Assembly (NCBI GenBank): GCA_018340805.1
Contig: JACMZG010000008.1
Location: 30,861,764-30,925,763 of the forward strand
Direction of reading: 5' to 3'
Source: Microvelia longipes
Taxonomy: Eukaryota > Arthropoda > Insecta > Hemiptera > Veliidae
Length of the DNA stretch: 64,000 nt
Both the position numbers and the translations under genes were made by a program. Shown piece after piece: positions 1 through 12,250 of this stretch; within the stretch, counting starts at the first letter, position 1, and each line of letters begins with the position of its first letter. The notes below the pieces were generated by a model. It saw nothing but the letters and a program-made list of their open reading frames with translations. It was not told the origin of the DNA and did no database searches.

Positions 1-1047
1 ATGACGTCGCCGTTTTTAAAGAAATAAAGTAGAATAAGTATTTTCATTTTATTTTTCACACAAAGATTCTGCTGAAATTGTAATGTAATGTAAATGTACA
101 GTTTATTTAATACTATTCCATACAAATAGATTACCAGACTATCCATATCATTGTTTATTGAAGACTACAAATCAAAACCTAGCTTCAGAAATAAAGTAAT
201 AGGTGTTTCGTCTCTTCCTATAAAATATCTAACCAAAGCTTCAAAATTCTACGAGTTAGGCTCCAAACAAGAGTATAAAATAATACTTCTAGAAACTAGA
301 AACACATAGAATCTATAGGGTAATACTAAGTCTTAATTAACATTGTAATAAACTCGAATATTAAGTTAATATTTAAATTAAAGGTGTTAAATATTTATTT
401 TAATCAGGAGTTAAAGTGGAATCAACCCCTTTCATTCCCCCTCTCTTCCATCATCTGATGAAAGCATTGAAAAGGTATAACAAACGTTCGTCAGGCATTC
501 TTTTAAGTCATTTTTAAACTAATATATTGTCCATACATCTAAAAACTACACCTGGAAGCAAACATTTTAACATATATCTTAACTTTTAGTCTTTATAGAC
601 ACCCAGGCCTCTTTGGAGAAGAAACTTCAATTAACTTACCTTAACACTAAAACCTCAATGTTCCCTGCCTCAACTTAAAATATATATTATAATTTCGTGT
701 TTATAAAATATATAACAAAAAACTAAACGCTTCATTTATAAAAACTGCTATAATTTTTAACAATACAATCTCGAATGAGTTAGAACCTTATAACTTGTTT
801 AAATTATAATAATCTTTTTAAAATGGTTAATTATAGAAATTTTCTAAAAACACGAAAGGATTAGATTACGACACGGTAATATTAACAAAATTTTTAACTA
901 TATGAATCAAATTTTAGAGGTAAAATATAATAATTTGCTACTCGGATTTTTTTAAGTTTTTGCATATTAAATAAAATAAAAGTATAAATACGTTAAATAA
1001 AAGGTTTAATGAAGAGTGAGCAGAATTTTGATGACATGAATGAAAAT
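1..1047. other. AT-rich DNA with no recognisable feature
   Basis: No open frame of useful length and no repeat or RNA motif was recognised. Base composition is very AT-rich throughout. Family A sequence begins at its right edge. Confidence 0.5.
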
Positions 1048-1775
<728 letters not shown>

Positions 1776-2906
1776 TATAAGAAAGTAAAATTAAGTTAAG
1801 TTACTTTAATGATATAGTTATCGAACAATATTGCTAATATTATTAACGTTTTACTGCCACTCAAGACGTTTTCCACATGAACATAAAATTGAAAAGCGAC
1901 AATTTTAGGATTAGTTACAACAAAAGTTGTTGGATTTACGTTGATTTTTGATTGATATTTAGTGGATATTAAATTACGCATACTCGTATACTGACGTAAA
2001 AATTGTTACTATTGGAAAACTGTTCGATCTATTCAGGATATAATAACAATACGCCACTTGCTCTAACCAAACATGATTTAGCTGCTAATCATTAAGTTTT
2101 GAGACTAGTGGATATTTCAAAATTATAGAAGCTTATATTAATTATGACATTAACCAGGTTTTACTTAGCTTCTGTTACATATATTAATAACCTCAATTTA
2201 GGAACAGAGTATTTCTAAGTTATATTGTTCATAAAGTGAATGAATTCATGTTAACGCATTCAATTGTGTAGAGATTACAAACAAGGCGTGACATCTCAAA
2301 GCTATAAACAAAATGCAGGATCGTTTACGGTTATTTAAGAATTATGTTGTAATGCGACAAAATGAAAACTATGAGATAAGTAATATGCTACCACACGATC
2401 CTAGCTCCTTACAAACATGAAACAGGTAAAAGAAAAAAAAATTACATGAAGGTTTTGACGTGGACTTAAATTAAAATTCTTCTTTGTGTGACATGTCATA
2501 AACATTTGAAAGTTACAGTCATTCCACCTTCAGATACGATTTACAAACAATGGAAGTACAGGGCAGGGATTAGTGCCTGCGATAACAGCGCTGCGTTCTC
2601 ATGAATACCTTACAGGACTGAGGAACTCTTTGAGATAATAAACAACAATCACATGAATAATGTCAACGCTAATTATTTTGATAGATCAAACATCATGCCT
2701 TTTGGATTGGTACTTTCTTGCTATAGACTAATCATCTAACTTCTATATATCATGCATCTTTTAAAAATCGACAAAAAGAAACAAAAGAACGACTTTATAT
2801 ATATATATATATAAGATGTGTAAACGCGTAATATTTTCCAGTGCAATACAGCTACAATAATCTAATACGGAACACTTAATTATCATATACTAGGAATTAA
2901 TACTTA
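1776..2906. other. AT-rich DNA with no recognisable gene; one short (AT)n tract
   Basis: Nothing supportable is seen apart from a short pure AT tract at 2796-2813. The one open frame (61 codons, minus strand, 1796-1981) shows no domain or motif. Confidence 0.45.
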
Positions 2907-3010
2907 TTAACTTACCAAGGGAAAAAACAAATTTTATGGCCAAAGGAATCATATTGAACCCCGAGGCTTGCTGAAGGAGTAAAGATTAGTTTCTCCCTTG
3001 GTAAGTTTAA
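2907..3010. repeat. Short inverted repeat (hairpin-forming, MITE-like)
   Basis: The left arm TTAACTTACCAAGGGAAAAAAC (22 bp, 2907-2928) and the right arm at 2989-3010 are complementary, with two or three mismatches, around a 60-bp centre. This is the structure of a very small MITE or a cruciform-forming palindrome. No target-site duplication was established. Confidence 0.6.
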
Positions 3011-4744
3011 CATTTTACTTCCAGGAGGTATAAAATAGTATAATAACAAACAACGAGTTTTAAAATTTCTGTATGTATTATTAAAGTTAGCTTTCCATTT
3101 ATTTGACAACATAATATTTTTAACATTGTTGCTTCCTTAATTAAATTTAAAAGCACCTCGATCAATGTTATCTATAGTTACTATAAATGATAACTTGTTA
3201 AAGATATCAATTAAATTATAAATGAATTCAGGAATATAAATTAATTCTGAGTTTTTGATGGCAAAAATAAGTATAACAGCTGATTGATTAGTCATGCTAG
3301 AAAACAGTGAGGTCTTTATGTTTTTATTTCTTTTTAAACAAAGTTGTTGATCAATCTATAGTAAATTTTTACACTGCGACTTCTTACTATCAAATAAACT
3401 TTTTATAATTTTATTTTAATTATTAATTTCGATTAATTGAGTTGACTAGTTCATTTGTTTTTTTAACATAAATACTGCAAGTCATTTAAGACAATAATTG
3501 AATATTACTTTTTCTAATAACTCTTTGTACTTTTTGCCTATTTTGTTTGTATAAGCCAATAATACGCAAATTTAAATTAATGACGGTTTTAATTACGAAA
3601 TTAAATAAATAAATAAATTTTATTTGCATTAAGTATAATTTTAAAGTACAATGGCAACATGCCAATGATAAATAATTATAATAATTAAAAATGTTTTAAA
3701 AATGTTTGCTGCATTTCGTTAAAATAAATTTAGTGATCTAAGGTCTAACACTTTTACACAAAAATGTTATTCCATCCTTAATTATTCGATAAAAAATAAA
3801 TCTAATAATGCTTCTACAAAATATACTTTTATTGTTTCCAAGTAAATTTCATTCGCTTGAAATAATAATTTCTGGACCCTGTTTTAGTATAGATGCAACT
3901 AAGGTTACATTGAAAAGGCTATATAATATGCAATGAAGTTTATGCACCATGACTTAAAATATGGACCTTACAATTTTTAAAAATAGAATATAAAAAAAAA
4001 CATTTGATCTAAAGACAACAGAGGCATTATCTATTCCAAAACTGCTTTAATTATAAAATAATAATTAAATATACCTGAGAAAATAATAATATAACAATTC
4101 ATAAAACAAAAACAATGTTAAAAGAGATTCTATAGAATAGAAAAAGAATAGAGGTAAGAGCAAGTGAGGTGGCAAAGGTATGGAAATTAGTAGAAAGGTC
4201 TCGACCGCAAGCCTAAAGTTAATAAGAAGCTTTGCTACAATACTAACGGGGGCTTAATTGAGCTAAGGGCGTGCTTCAGAGTGAGTAAGAGAGAGGTTTA
4301 TGCACTTGTCGAACCTGAGTGTACTTGGAAGTGTACTCGGCTCTCAGCAGGTCTATTGCTGGTTCTTACCCCATTGTCATGTGGTTCTTCATTAATCCCT
4401 TTCATGGGTCTGGAAGCCTTAATGACACTCGAAACAATGGTTAGCAAACACCTTTGTCCTTCTCTCCGTTTTAGATCTATAACGGCATCGTACAATTCAG
4501 CATTCAAACTAAAAGCTATTAACTAGATTCACTCAACCTTTGCACTTTAAGAGTAGTGCGAACACATCAGATAACTAACCTTGTCTTTTGAAAATTACAA
4601 AACAAGGAACATTGAAAGTGCAACGATCATCAAATGTACTTCTAACTAGAGTGATAAATAATGAGATATGACAGATGTATGTTAATACGATGGCAACATA
4701 GCTATCGTAAATCACAAAAATGTGTTTTTATAACAACTTTAATG
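3011..4744. other. AT-rich DNA with a less AT-rich patch at 4150-4530
   Basis: Most of the segment holds nothing recognisable. The patch at 4150-4530 has visibly higher GC and overlapping open frames on both strands (4281-4526 plus, 4298-4507 minus). The minus-strand frame starts MNAELYDAVIDLKRREGQ and has no firm family match. The patch could be a decayed repeat or a lost exon; neither is supported further. Confidence 0.35.
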
Positions 4745-5196
4745 GCTCAAAAATACATAAGACAAACATATGGGTCAAGTTTCTTCTTATTATTAGCATT
4801 AGTTCAATTTTTATCAAATGGCTTGTGTACGTTTTTTAAGCAATTGTGAAACATCAATAAACAATCCGATTGAGTTGAAATTCTACACAAGTATATACCT
4901 GAACGTAATAAATAAGTACACTAAGTTTCGTTTCAATGTGAGAGATATATCCATGATTTTTATTGGATCATAAAAGTTAAGTAGCATTGAGCGTGGTCAG
5001 TGTCTGGGTTGGTGACTGCTGGAAATGAAATGGATATATTTACTATTTGAAAACAAGCGAAGCGAGTCCGAAGACGTATAAATTTGGCAAATTGTATATT
5101 TAAGGACGAACGAAGCGAGTCCGAAGTAGGTAGGATGAGCGTAGCGAATCCGACGTGATGAGGAAAAGTTACGAGGTACCCCGTATCCGATTTTTT
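4745..5196 (+). repeat. Family A dispersed repeat, 3' two-thirds
   Basis: The family order is clear: AAGTTTCTTCTTATTATTAGC, ATTTTTATCAAATGGC, TTGAGTTGAAATTC, TTTCGTTTCAATGTGAG, ATTGGATCATAAAAGTTA, GCATTGAGCGTGGTCAGTG, then the terminal block. The block has three GCGAAGCGA-type cores at about 5057, 5110 and 5139 (spacings 53 and 29 bp), then GATGAGGAAAAGTTACGAGG and the hairpin-like GGTACCCCGTA..CCGATTTTTT end. It is the best copy for seeing that the 3' block is itself a small tandem repeat. Confidence 0.8.
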
Positions 5197-5514
5197 AAAT
5201 TAAATTAAAAATTTTGTTAAGCATAATATTACTCAAATTATATAATTTTGAATTTACTATGGAAATAAATACATTAAAATAATAGCACATTATCATATTT
5301 TTAACTTTCAGTCATATTTTATTAATTTTAAGCATTGGTTACTTTTGCAAAAAATGCACTTAAAGTCACTAATACATTACATTTACTGTTCAATATTCCA
5401 CTTTATAAATATTTATAGATTAACCTAAACCACATTGCGTTATATATACTTCGAGTAGTATCATATAAACTTCAATTGTAATTAATGCGCTGCAAACTGA
5501 CTACTGACAAAAAA
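5197..5514. other. AT-rich DNA with nothing recognisable
   Basis: No gene, RNA motif or repeat family was recognised between two family A pieces. Confidence 0.5.
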
Positions 5515-5650
5515 GAAAATCTCAAATTATTTTCCATTTTTTTAAATACATGCAAAAGTTATTTGATAAAAATTTAACTAATGCTGATAATGAGATGACA
5601 CTTGGTACATATGTTAGTCTTATACATAGCTACATGCGCGACATTTTTAG
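5515..5650 (-). repeat. Family A internal fragment
   Basis: The segment carries the family's internal landmarks in reverse: TTATTTTCCATTTTTTTAAA, AAAAGTTATTTGATAAAAAT, AACTAATGCTGATAATGAGATGACACTTGG, and ATGTTAGTCTTATACATAGCTACATGCGCG. Neither end of the element is present. It lies opposite in orientation to the copies on both sides, so it is a separate insertion or a rearranged piece. Confidence 0.65.
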
Positions 5651-6345
5651 GTAGTTTTTTAGTATTATTATTTTTAAATTGATCTTGGTACAAGAAAGAA
5701 TTGGTACAAAAAATGAATCAAAAACATTTTGGTACTATTGGGGATACTTTTTTTTTTAAGAAAAAGTCTTTGTTTTGGATGCTGAAACGATTTCAACTCT
5801 TCTGATGTCAATATGACCGCTCTAAGTAAGATCCCTATATTCTCGAATATCAGTGTTAATCAAAACCAAAAGGATTAAAATTTTCAAATAGATCTTAAAT
5901 AGTCTTAATGTTTTAGCCTAGTTAGCGTTAACCAAAAATATACAAAACGTAATTACTTTAATATTATAGGATCAATATTATAGTGTATATCCTGTAATAA
6001 TATACAGCTTTAATTCAGGTTACTTCAATATTAAATTTTTCGGTTTCTTTAAAATGATGACCTTTATAGGAATAATACAGTCAACTTCTTATAAAATAAA
6101 TTATAAATAATTTAACATAAATAGTTGAATATGAATAAGAATTAAATTATATAAATAATTTGTCTTAAGACGGTGTGCTTAGTATAAGCTTTAAATGAGG
6201 ACAAATAGAATCATTTTAGAAGAATGTATATAGTTTTGCATAGAGTACCTAATAAATGTAAGCATTTTCTTTGATAAATCAGAAAAACTCAGTTATGAGG
6301 TATTAGAACTTTTCCTCGAGCGAGGTTGTAGACGTGCAGCAGAAT

Positions 6346-6465
6346 TAATTTGGCGAATAGTATATTATGAGGACGAGCGAAGCGATTCCGAAGTAGGGAG
6401 ATAAACGTAGCAAATCCGATGTGGAATCAAAATTTCTGACGTACCCCGTACCCGAATATTTTTTT
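6346..6465 (+). repeat. Family A 3'-terminal fragment
   Basis: The terminal block only: a TTTGGCGAATAGTATATTATGAGG leader, GACGAGCGAAGCGATTCCGAAGTAGGGAG, a degenerate second unit with AACGTAGCAAATCCGATGTG, and the GTACCCCGTACCCGA end followed by a T run. The same TTTGGCRAAT leader precedes the core in the copy at 4745-5196. The rest of the element is absent. Confidence 0.75.
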
Positions 6466-7596
6466 AAGGTATTAGATTTTGCCTACCACACTTTAAGAAC
6501 CCCTGTTCATCTTCCTCAATACAAGCCACCTCAATAGCGATATTTTTGTAATGCAAATCCCAACAAATTAAAGAAAAATAATACTTGTTGGTATAATGCT
6601 ATATTATATTATTCACTTTGACTATTGTCAAAATGAATTTCAGTAAACATTAGTTTTACGTAAAAAAGAATGAAAAGAGACTCTTTCATACAACTTTGTT
6701 TGATTAAAATATTGGCAAAATTCTTTCAATTTCAAATAAAGAAAATAAATATTTAAGTAACTAATAATAAATTCGCAACCATCCTTTCACTGATAAGAAC
6801 AATAGGCACGGAATCCCTACAAAGTTTGTTGCAAAATTCAAACAAACAGAATAAAGCTTAGTTATGTAAGGAAGGAGCGGTCAGGATGGGGCCAAGAAAT
6901 ACGTAATAAATATTATGTTCTCGGCTCGCACTATAAACCTTCTTCACATTAGGAATATTAATACGATTCCGCAACAGCACAGTAATAAAATTTACTAATC
7001 AAAGATCCAAATTGTAACTTTAAAAACCTGTAGACGTTTATACAAATTTTACAAGTAATCCCTTAACTGATTTTAACTATACAAAAAATATTTTAAGATG
7101 TAACAAGTCAGAAGAACTTTCTAGAATTTGCATAACACATAAATATAACTTGGTTAGTGATACTTTATCCAAATATTCACATAAATCAAATTTGTAACAG
7201 TATTAGTGAATTTATAAATACAATTTATTGAAAGAGAGTTATGAAGATTTACTCCCTGCAATGTTGACAAAAATTACACACGCTTATTTTTGGGTTATGT
7301 AAATTTAAAATAAGATAGCAGGTCTCATAATTTACAGAGTGGGTAGAAAATTAATCAGGAGTATTGAAAGGTTGGCAGGAAATTAAGCCAGTTTTAAAAC
7401 CCTAGGCTTAAATCAAGGGTGTCAGCCAGAAAAACTACCAAAATTACACACCTGAGGGTCACGAGGATCCTATGTCTAAAACACAGTTTGTTTCGGAAAC
7501 CATGCAATTTTTTTTTTCAAAGCTCTATTTTGTCCTCTTTAAAAAATAGCCAAGAGGCCATTGCCTTTTGCCAAGCCCGCATTACATTATCACGTG
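6466..7596. other. AT-rich DNA with nothing recognisable
   Basis: No gene or known repeat is supported. The 60-codon frame at 7419-7601 has no motif and runs into the palindrome that follows. Confidence 0.45.
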
Positions 7597-7637
7597 TATA
7601 ACTATATCACGTATAAGTTATATGTGATATAGTTATA
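7597..7637. repeat. Perfect 14-bp-stem hairpin
   Basis: TATAACTATATCAC (7597-7610) is exactly complementary to GTGATATAGTTATA (7624-7637) around a 13-nt loop. A second hairpin with TATAATGAG/CTCATTATA arms follows at about 7663-7694. Both are AT-rich and may be cruciform-prone. No function can be assigned. Confidence 0.8.
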
Positions 7638-7822
7638 ACTTAATAGTTATCAACTATAGCTATATAATGAGTTATATAAATAAACTCATTATATTTTAGG
7701 ACTCAGAATATGGTACTGCAACGTAATACAATTTGAGCATAGGATCTAATTCACATCTAATGAATGATTTTCTCGTATAAGACGAAGGCAGTTATAAGCA
7801 TTGATTTATTAAACAGTAATAA

Positions 7823-8119
7823 CCATAGAGATATTACTAGAGCGAGCATAGCCTGTCTCAATCCAGTAAGAACCTCAAACATCGTTTTGGAGCTCTAGGG
7901 GCTCTGAGTAACCTTATTGAAATCTCCTTCAAAAGTGAGCCAAGGTTTGACTTCCCGCACATTGTTTGTGTTATGATTTCTTTTTTTAGTTAATATAATA
8001 AAAGTTAATATAATATTTTACTGATTATTTGATTTTATTTATAAGCGAAAGTGGTCAAGTTACTTATTCAATGTATCAAAATTAAACATATAAGGCCTCT
8101 CTAGTAATAATATCTCTGT
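7823..8119 (+). mobile_element. Family B hAT-like MITE, copy 1
   Basis: This 297-bp non-autonomous DNA element is flanked by a perfect 8-bp target-site duplication, AGTAATAA (7815-7822 and 8120-8127). The terminal inverted repeats are CCATAGAGATATTACTAGAG and the complement of CTAGTAATAATATCTCTGT. An 8-bp duplication and a TAGAG start (matching the YARNG pattern) are what the hAT superfamily produces. The interior has no coding capacity and shares GGGGCTCTGWGTAACCT, CCTTCAARAGTGAG and TTATAAGYGAAAG blocks with the other copies. A hAT transposase encoded elsewhere would be needed for movement. The superfamily call rests on TSD length and end sequence only. Confidence 0.85.
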
Positions 8120-8127
8120 AGTAATAA

Positions 8128-8818
8128 CCATTATATTCCTGCTTGACTACCATATCAAAATTACCTTACTGGTGATAGTCCTATGTGAGAGATGCCTTCA
8201 CTTTATGTATAATCTACTCCCAAATCTTACAGGTGCATGACGCTTTATGCACTCTTTAACTCTTACTCTCTAATAAAGAATAAAGCTAGAAATATACCGA
8301 TCTAGTATAAGTAGTAACATAAAATTGCCAAAAATCAAGTAATGGCAGTCGATTTCTAAAAAAGCAAATATGTAAAGACTGCAAGTATTAGGGTCTAAAA
8401 TATAGAAAAAATTGAAGGAAGAAAAATTAGAATGCTTACTTGTACTTTATGTAGAATGCTTACATGTAAACATATGTTGAGTGTGGTGACGGACTTTAAG
8501 TCCAACCTGTACGTTTTTTTTTATGTGTAGCCGTTTAATAGCAATGTTTAATATAAATAAAGGACATTTTATTATTATGTTTATTTATTATATGTTGAGT
8601 GTGTAAAAAATGAAAAAAGTGTACGTAATATTTGCAAAAGTGATGTCATATATGTAAGATATAAATTTAATTTTCTAAATGTAGGAATATGTATCCATTT
8701 CCAGTGGACCGAGTCTATTTTAAATTTTCCTATTTCATTATTACAAATATATTAATAACAAAAAAAATTTAATACAAATCATTAACGAGCCTAAGTTGGC
8801 AGTTGGCTCGATACAAAT
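8128..8818. other. AT-rich DNA with nothing recognisable
   Basis: No gene or repeat is supported. A short perfect palindrome, GGACTTTAAGTCC, is present near 8491. Confidence 0.45.
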
Positions 8819-8831
8819 TGATATATATATA

Positions 8832-8869
<38 letters not shown>

Positions 8870-8896
8870 ATATATATATATATATATACATATACG
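8819..8896. repeat. Interrupted (AT)n microsatellite
   Basis: About 78 bp of AT dinucleotide repeat with TTAT phase breaks. It is flanked by ordinary AT-rich sequence. Confidence 0.95.
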
Positions 8897-10135
8897 TATA
8901 AAATTAGAACACATAAAATCAAATAATTTTATTAAGTAAAAATACTTAATAGAATTCGATTAAACCTTATAATGTTAATAGGTACTTAATTATTTATGAA
9001 GAACATAGATGTAAATTCTACTTTTAACTTAATATAAGATAAACAAATTCATGTCTTTCAAACTGGAGCCAAATTATAGAAACACAACTCTTTCAAAGCA
9101 TCTCACTGTTTTACTGTATTTTTAGTAAAAAACCAGACTGGGTATTTTTGTGAGTGAACACAATGGAGCAGAGACAGGGACCATTGTTAGCGAGGAGAAC
9201 CAGTTGGTGTGTTGTTTAACTTCTTTAACATTAGGAAGGAAGGAAGTGGTTACATGTCATGTCAAGAACATTTCTTCAAAATGTCTTTTGTAAGGAAGAA
9301 TAAGAAGGTATGTATTAGAGTTAGCCGCTTCTCAGCTGTTCCGAGCTATTGTTATCAGGTTGTATTGGATCGATTCAAATACCGAGTCATTATCTAACCG
9401 AAGAGATAATTTTGACTCGTATAAATAATTCTTACATTGCCCTTATGGTTATTTCTTTTAATGTAAACTACTATCAAAATTATAGGTTCCACGGCTATTA
9501 TTCGACAGGTCACTTCAAACCTGTTTATAATTGTTGTTTTAATTATTAGTTATAATTTTTATTTATATTAATAATGGTATAATAATTATTAATAGTTATT
9601 TGATTTGATTGGGTAAAAATTTATATCATAAATCCTAATGGAGCCACGCAAGAAAGAGAAACGATTATTCATCAAATAATTTTGACTAAAATTCAAGATA
9701 AAATTAGGTCTAATAATATGAAACGAATAACTAAAGCGTACCTATATCTGTTTGAAGAAATTAAGAAAATGACTGAAATTATCTAAGTGTTTACCTCGAA
9801 TATGACTTGTATCAAGCAACTCTAATATGAGGACATAAATATAAACATTAATAATTATTAAAAAAAGAAGTAAAGTAGCCACTACTTTTGGGAAAAACAC
9901 ATGCTTTTGGAAAAATAAACTTCTGCATTAGCAAAATAGACGTCAGTTTTCTGCTAATGCGTTGCTGAGAGCGAACGCCAACACTTATTAGTCATTAATA
10001 ATCATTCATACTACTACTTTTGTTAAAAGTAGACCCCTTTACTTGGATGGCTATATAGAAACCTCCCCCCCCCCTTTCGGCCCCTAAGGATTGGGCCCTT
10101 TTAGACAAAACCCTCCTCGGACCTTTTCGTGTCTA
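8897..10135. other. AT-rich DNA; poly-C tract near 10066
   Basis: No gene is supported. A short open frame at 9209-9397 contains a good splice-donor-like AAGAAG|GTATGT near 9302-9313, but nothing else suggests an exon. A run of about 10 C at 10066-10075 followed by TTTCGGCCCCTAAGG and GGGCCC is a GC-rich patch of unknown origin. Confidence 0.4.
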
Positions 10136-10137
10136 CA

Positions 10138-10215
10138 GTTAGTCTGCCACTACAGTACTAGATACTTGGTAGGTTCGAATCTCAACCGAGTCACTTGTTT
10201 TTCTCGCTACATAGC
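10138..10215 (+). repeat. Possible tRNA-derived (SINE-like) fragment
   Basis: A clear B-box-like GGTTCGAATCTC near 10174-10185 lies in a plausible tRNA 3'-half context (ACTTGGTAGGTTCGAATCTC then AACCGAGTCAC). A TTTTT run follows at about 10196. No convincing A box or cloverleaf is seen. It is either a decayed tRNA-derived SINE head or a chance B box. It differs in sequence from the tRNA-like heads at 19755 and 62640. Confidence 0.35.
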
Positions 10216-11950
10216 GGGCCAATAGTTTCTTCTTTTACATAAAGATAAGAGTAGAGATAAATGCAGGGTGGTCTTCAACACGTAGGCCATACGAAAGTTT
10301 AGGTTTTTTGATTTGCGGCTAGTTTGAGAAGAAACTAGCACTTTGGAGGTTGTATATACATTACAAGTATCCTGATAAGGTGGAGACGCCTCTTTGAGGT
10401 TATGGATGTTCTAAGAGAGGCTTTTGACAATGCTACTACTTAGCTAAATAATTTAACATCAGAAGTATAAGTCAATTGTGAGATTGTAAGTGAATCAGGG
10501 ATATCTAGTGAGCCTTGATAGGTTTATAGCAATCTTTTGTTTGGCAAGATCCTATCTTATATCTCCCCCAATACATTATCTATATAGTTAATATTTTTTA
10601 TAAGAAGGCTTAAATACTAATACTCAGTAAATAAAAGGTATTTGCTGACTACTGGCATAACTTCAGTATTATGCAAAGAGAGCCTAAATTCAGCCTCGCC
10701 TCCAGATGATATCGTAAAGCCTACGCCAAACAAGGAAGAGATCAATCCAACGGTGAACTTCAAAAGAAGCTAATCCCTCAATTATTCATATACTTTCGGT
10801 CTAAATGTTCTCTAATTAAATTATAATGATATAAAATTTACAAATCTCCCATATCACTTTAACCATTCTGAAAGATGGTTTTAATATATCCGCATCGTAC
10901 ACAATCGTCGATCTTATTTTAGAAACCATTAATTGAATTACGTCATCTTAAACCAAGTAAACTATCAGCTTTAAAAATGATACTGCGTTGTCTATTCAAT
11001 AAATTCGTCTAATTTATAAACAAACATTGACAGCTATAACTTCCCAAGAAAAGTAGTAACAAGTTTCAAAGAGAAAACAATAAACAATAGATTTTTTTAC
11101 ATAAAAAACCCCATCACACTTATGAGTAGCCAAATTACGAATAACTCCGTTTACTTTGATTTAACTGCGAACGTGGTGCTGTAAATATTTAAATTATTGG
11201 TTGAAAAGAACAATTATTTAATTGAACAAATATAAAAAAAACCCGAATACAAAGTCAACGAAATTAGACTGATTCATAATAAAGTTTGATATTGATACAG
11301 ACAGGGCAATGAACTGAAGAATAATAAGATGATTAACAAAGTTTCAATTAATGACCTAATTTTCAGAATTAAGATGAATTTTAAGCGATTGATAATGAGA
11401 ATTGAGTTGGTATTATATTATCTATTAATTATTGAAACGTTGAATTGTACATATTAGCTTTAGCTACGAGGCATAAAATATAAACAATAACCAATAATAA
11501 CATCGATGCAGAATATTTTGAGGATGTATGACGACACCACCGTAATAATTATCACAATCAATAAAACTTTAATGGTGGCTTTAAAACAGGCCCGGATTTT
11601 AAATCCATAGATTTCGAGAACTATTTTAAATTTAAGCTAAATAGTTTTTGTGTCAGGACATTATACATACAGTCTCTAACTTTTTCAGTATTTAGGATGC
11701 TTAGACATTTAAATTTGACGAAAAATGGAAACGTCCCAGTAATTAAATTTCAGTGCATCCCCTACAACGACAAGAGAATAGGGAAGCAAAACATCGCAAT
11801 TTAATATTTTGTTCGATTTTAGCGGGAGAGCTTGACAAATCCGCGGCTATTTCATAAATATTGTAATCAAATCAAAATAGTTAGAACCTAAAAGGGCTCC
11901 ACACTTAAGTAATTATTTCATACAGCCTATGAGTCTGGGTCAAAATAAAA
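10216..11950. other. AT-rich DNA with nothing recognisable
   Basis: No open frame over 60 codons and no known repeat recognised in this 1.7 kb. Confidence 0.45.
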
Positions 11951-12250
11951 AATCGGGTACAGGGTACCTCGGAACTTTTTCTGACCACATCAGATTTCTT
12001 ACGCTCATCCTCACTACTTCAGACTCACTTCGCTCGTCCTAAAAATAAAAAAGCAACTAAATTTAAACTGCAACACGTCCAAGTTTCAACTCTCTAGTAT
12101 AGATATACTAGGTCTTATGATATCAACACACACATACAGACAACTTAGTGAAACAAAAAAAGAGGTCTTAAAAACACATGGAACGGATAATTCAAGAAAA
12201 ATTTTAGTTTTTTAGAGAACACACAATAATTCTTCTTTATACGTGCGATA
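11951..12250 (-). repeat. Family A dispersed repeat, internally deleted copy
   Basis: It starts with the reverse of the 3' end (ATCGGGTACAGGGTACCTCGG) and both core units (CTTACGCTCATCCTCACTACTT, then AGACTCACTTCGCTCGTCCT). It then jumps to CAAGTTTCAACTCTCTAGTA, a CACACACATACAGACA run and GGTCTTAAAAACAC, skipping the family's central 350 bp. A 5' end motif (ACGGATAATTCA) remains. This shows that family A is non-autonomous and prone to internal deletion. Confidence 0.8.

Noticed and set aside
4298..4507. Minus-strand 69-codon frame whose start (AELYDAVIDLKRREGQRCLL) faintly recalls the N-terminus of XdhC-type proteins
   Set aside because: The resemblance stops after about 35 residues, the expected glycine-rich motif is missing, and there is an equally long frame antisense to it. 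A BLASTP with a significant XdhC hit would change this.
9209..9397. Possible first exon ending at a GTATGT donor near 9308
   Set aside because: A single donor-like hexamer after a short, featureless frame is expected by chance; no acceptor, domain or composition change supports it.
10066..10075. G-quadruplex or replication-origin signal from poly-C/poly-G runs (also 42751 and 52366)
   Set aside because: Each is a single homopolymer run, not four separated G-tracts; simple slippage explains them.
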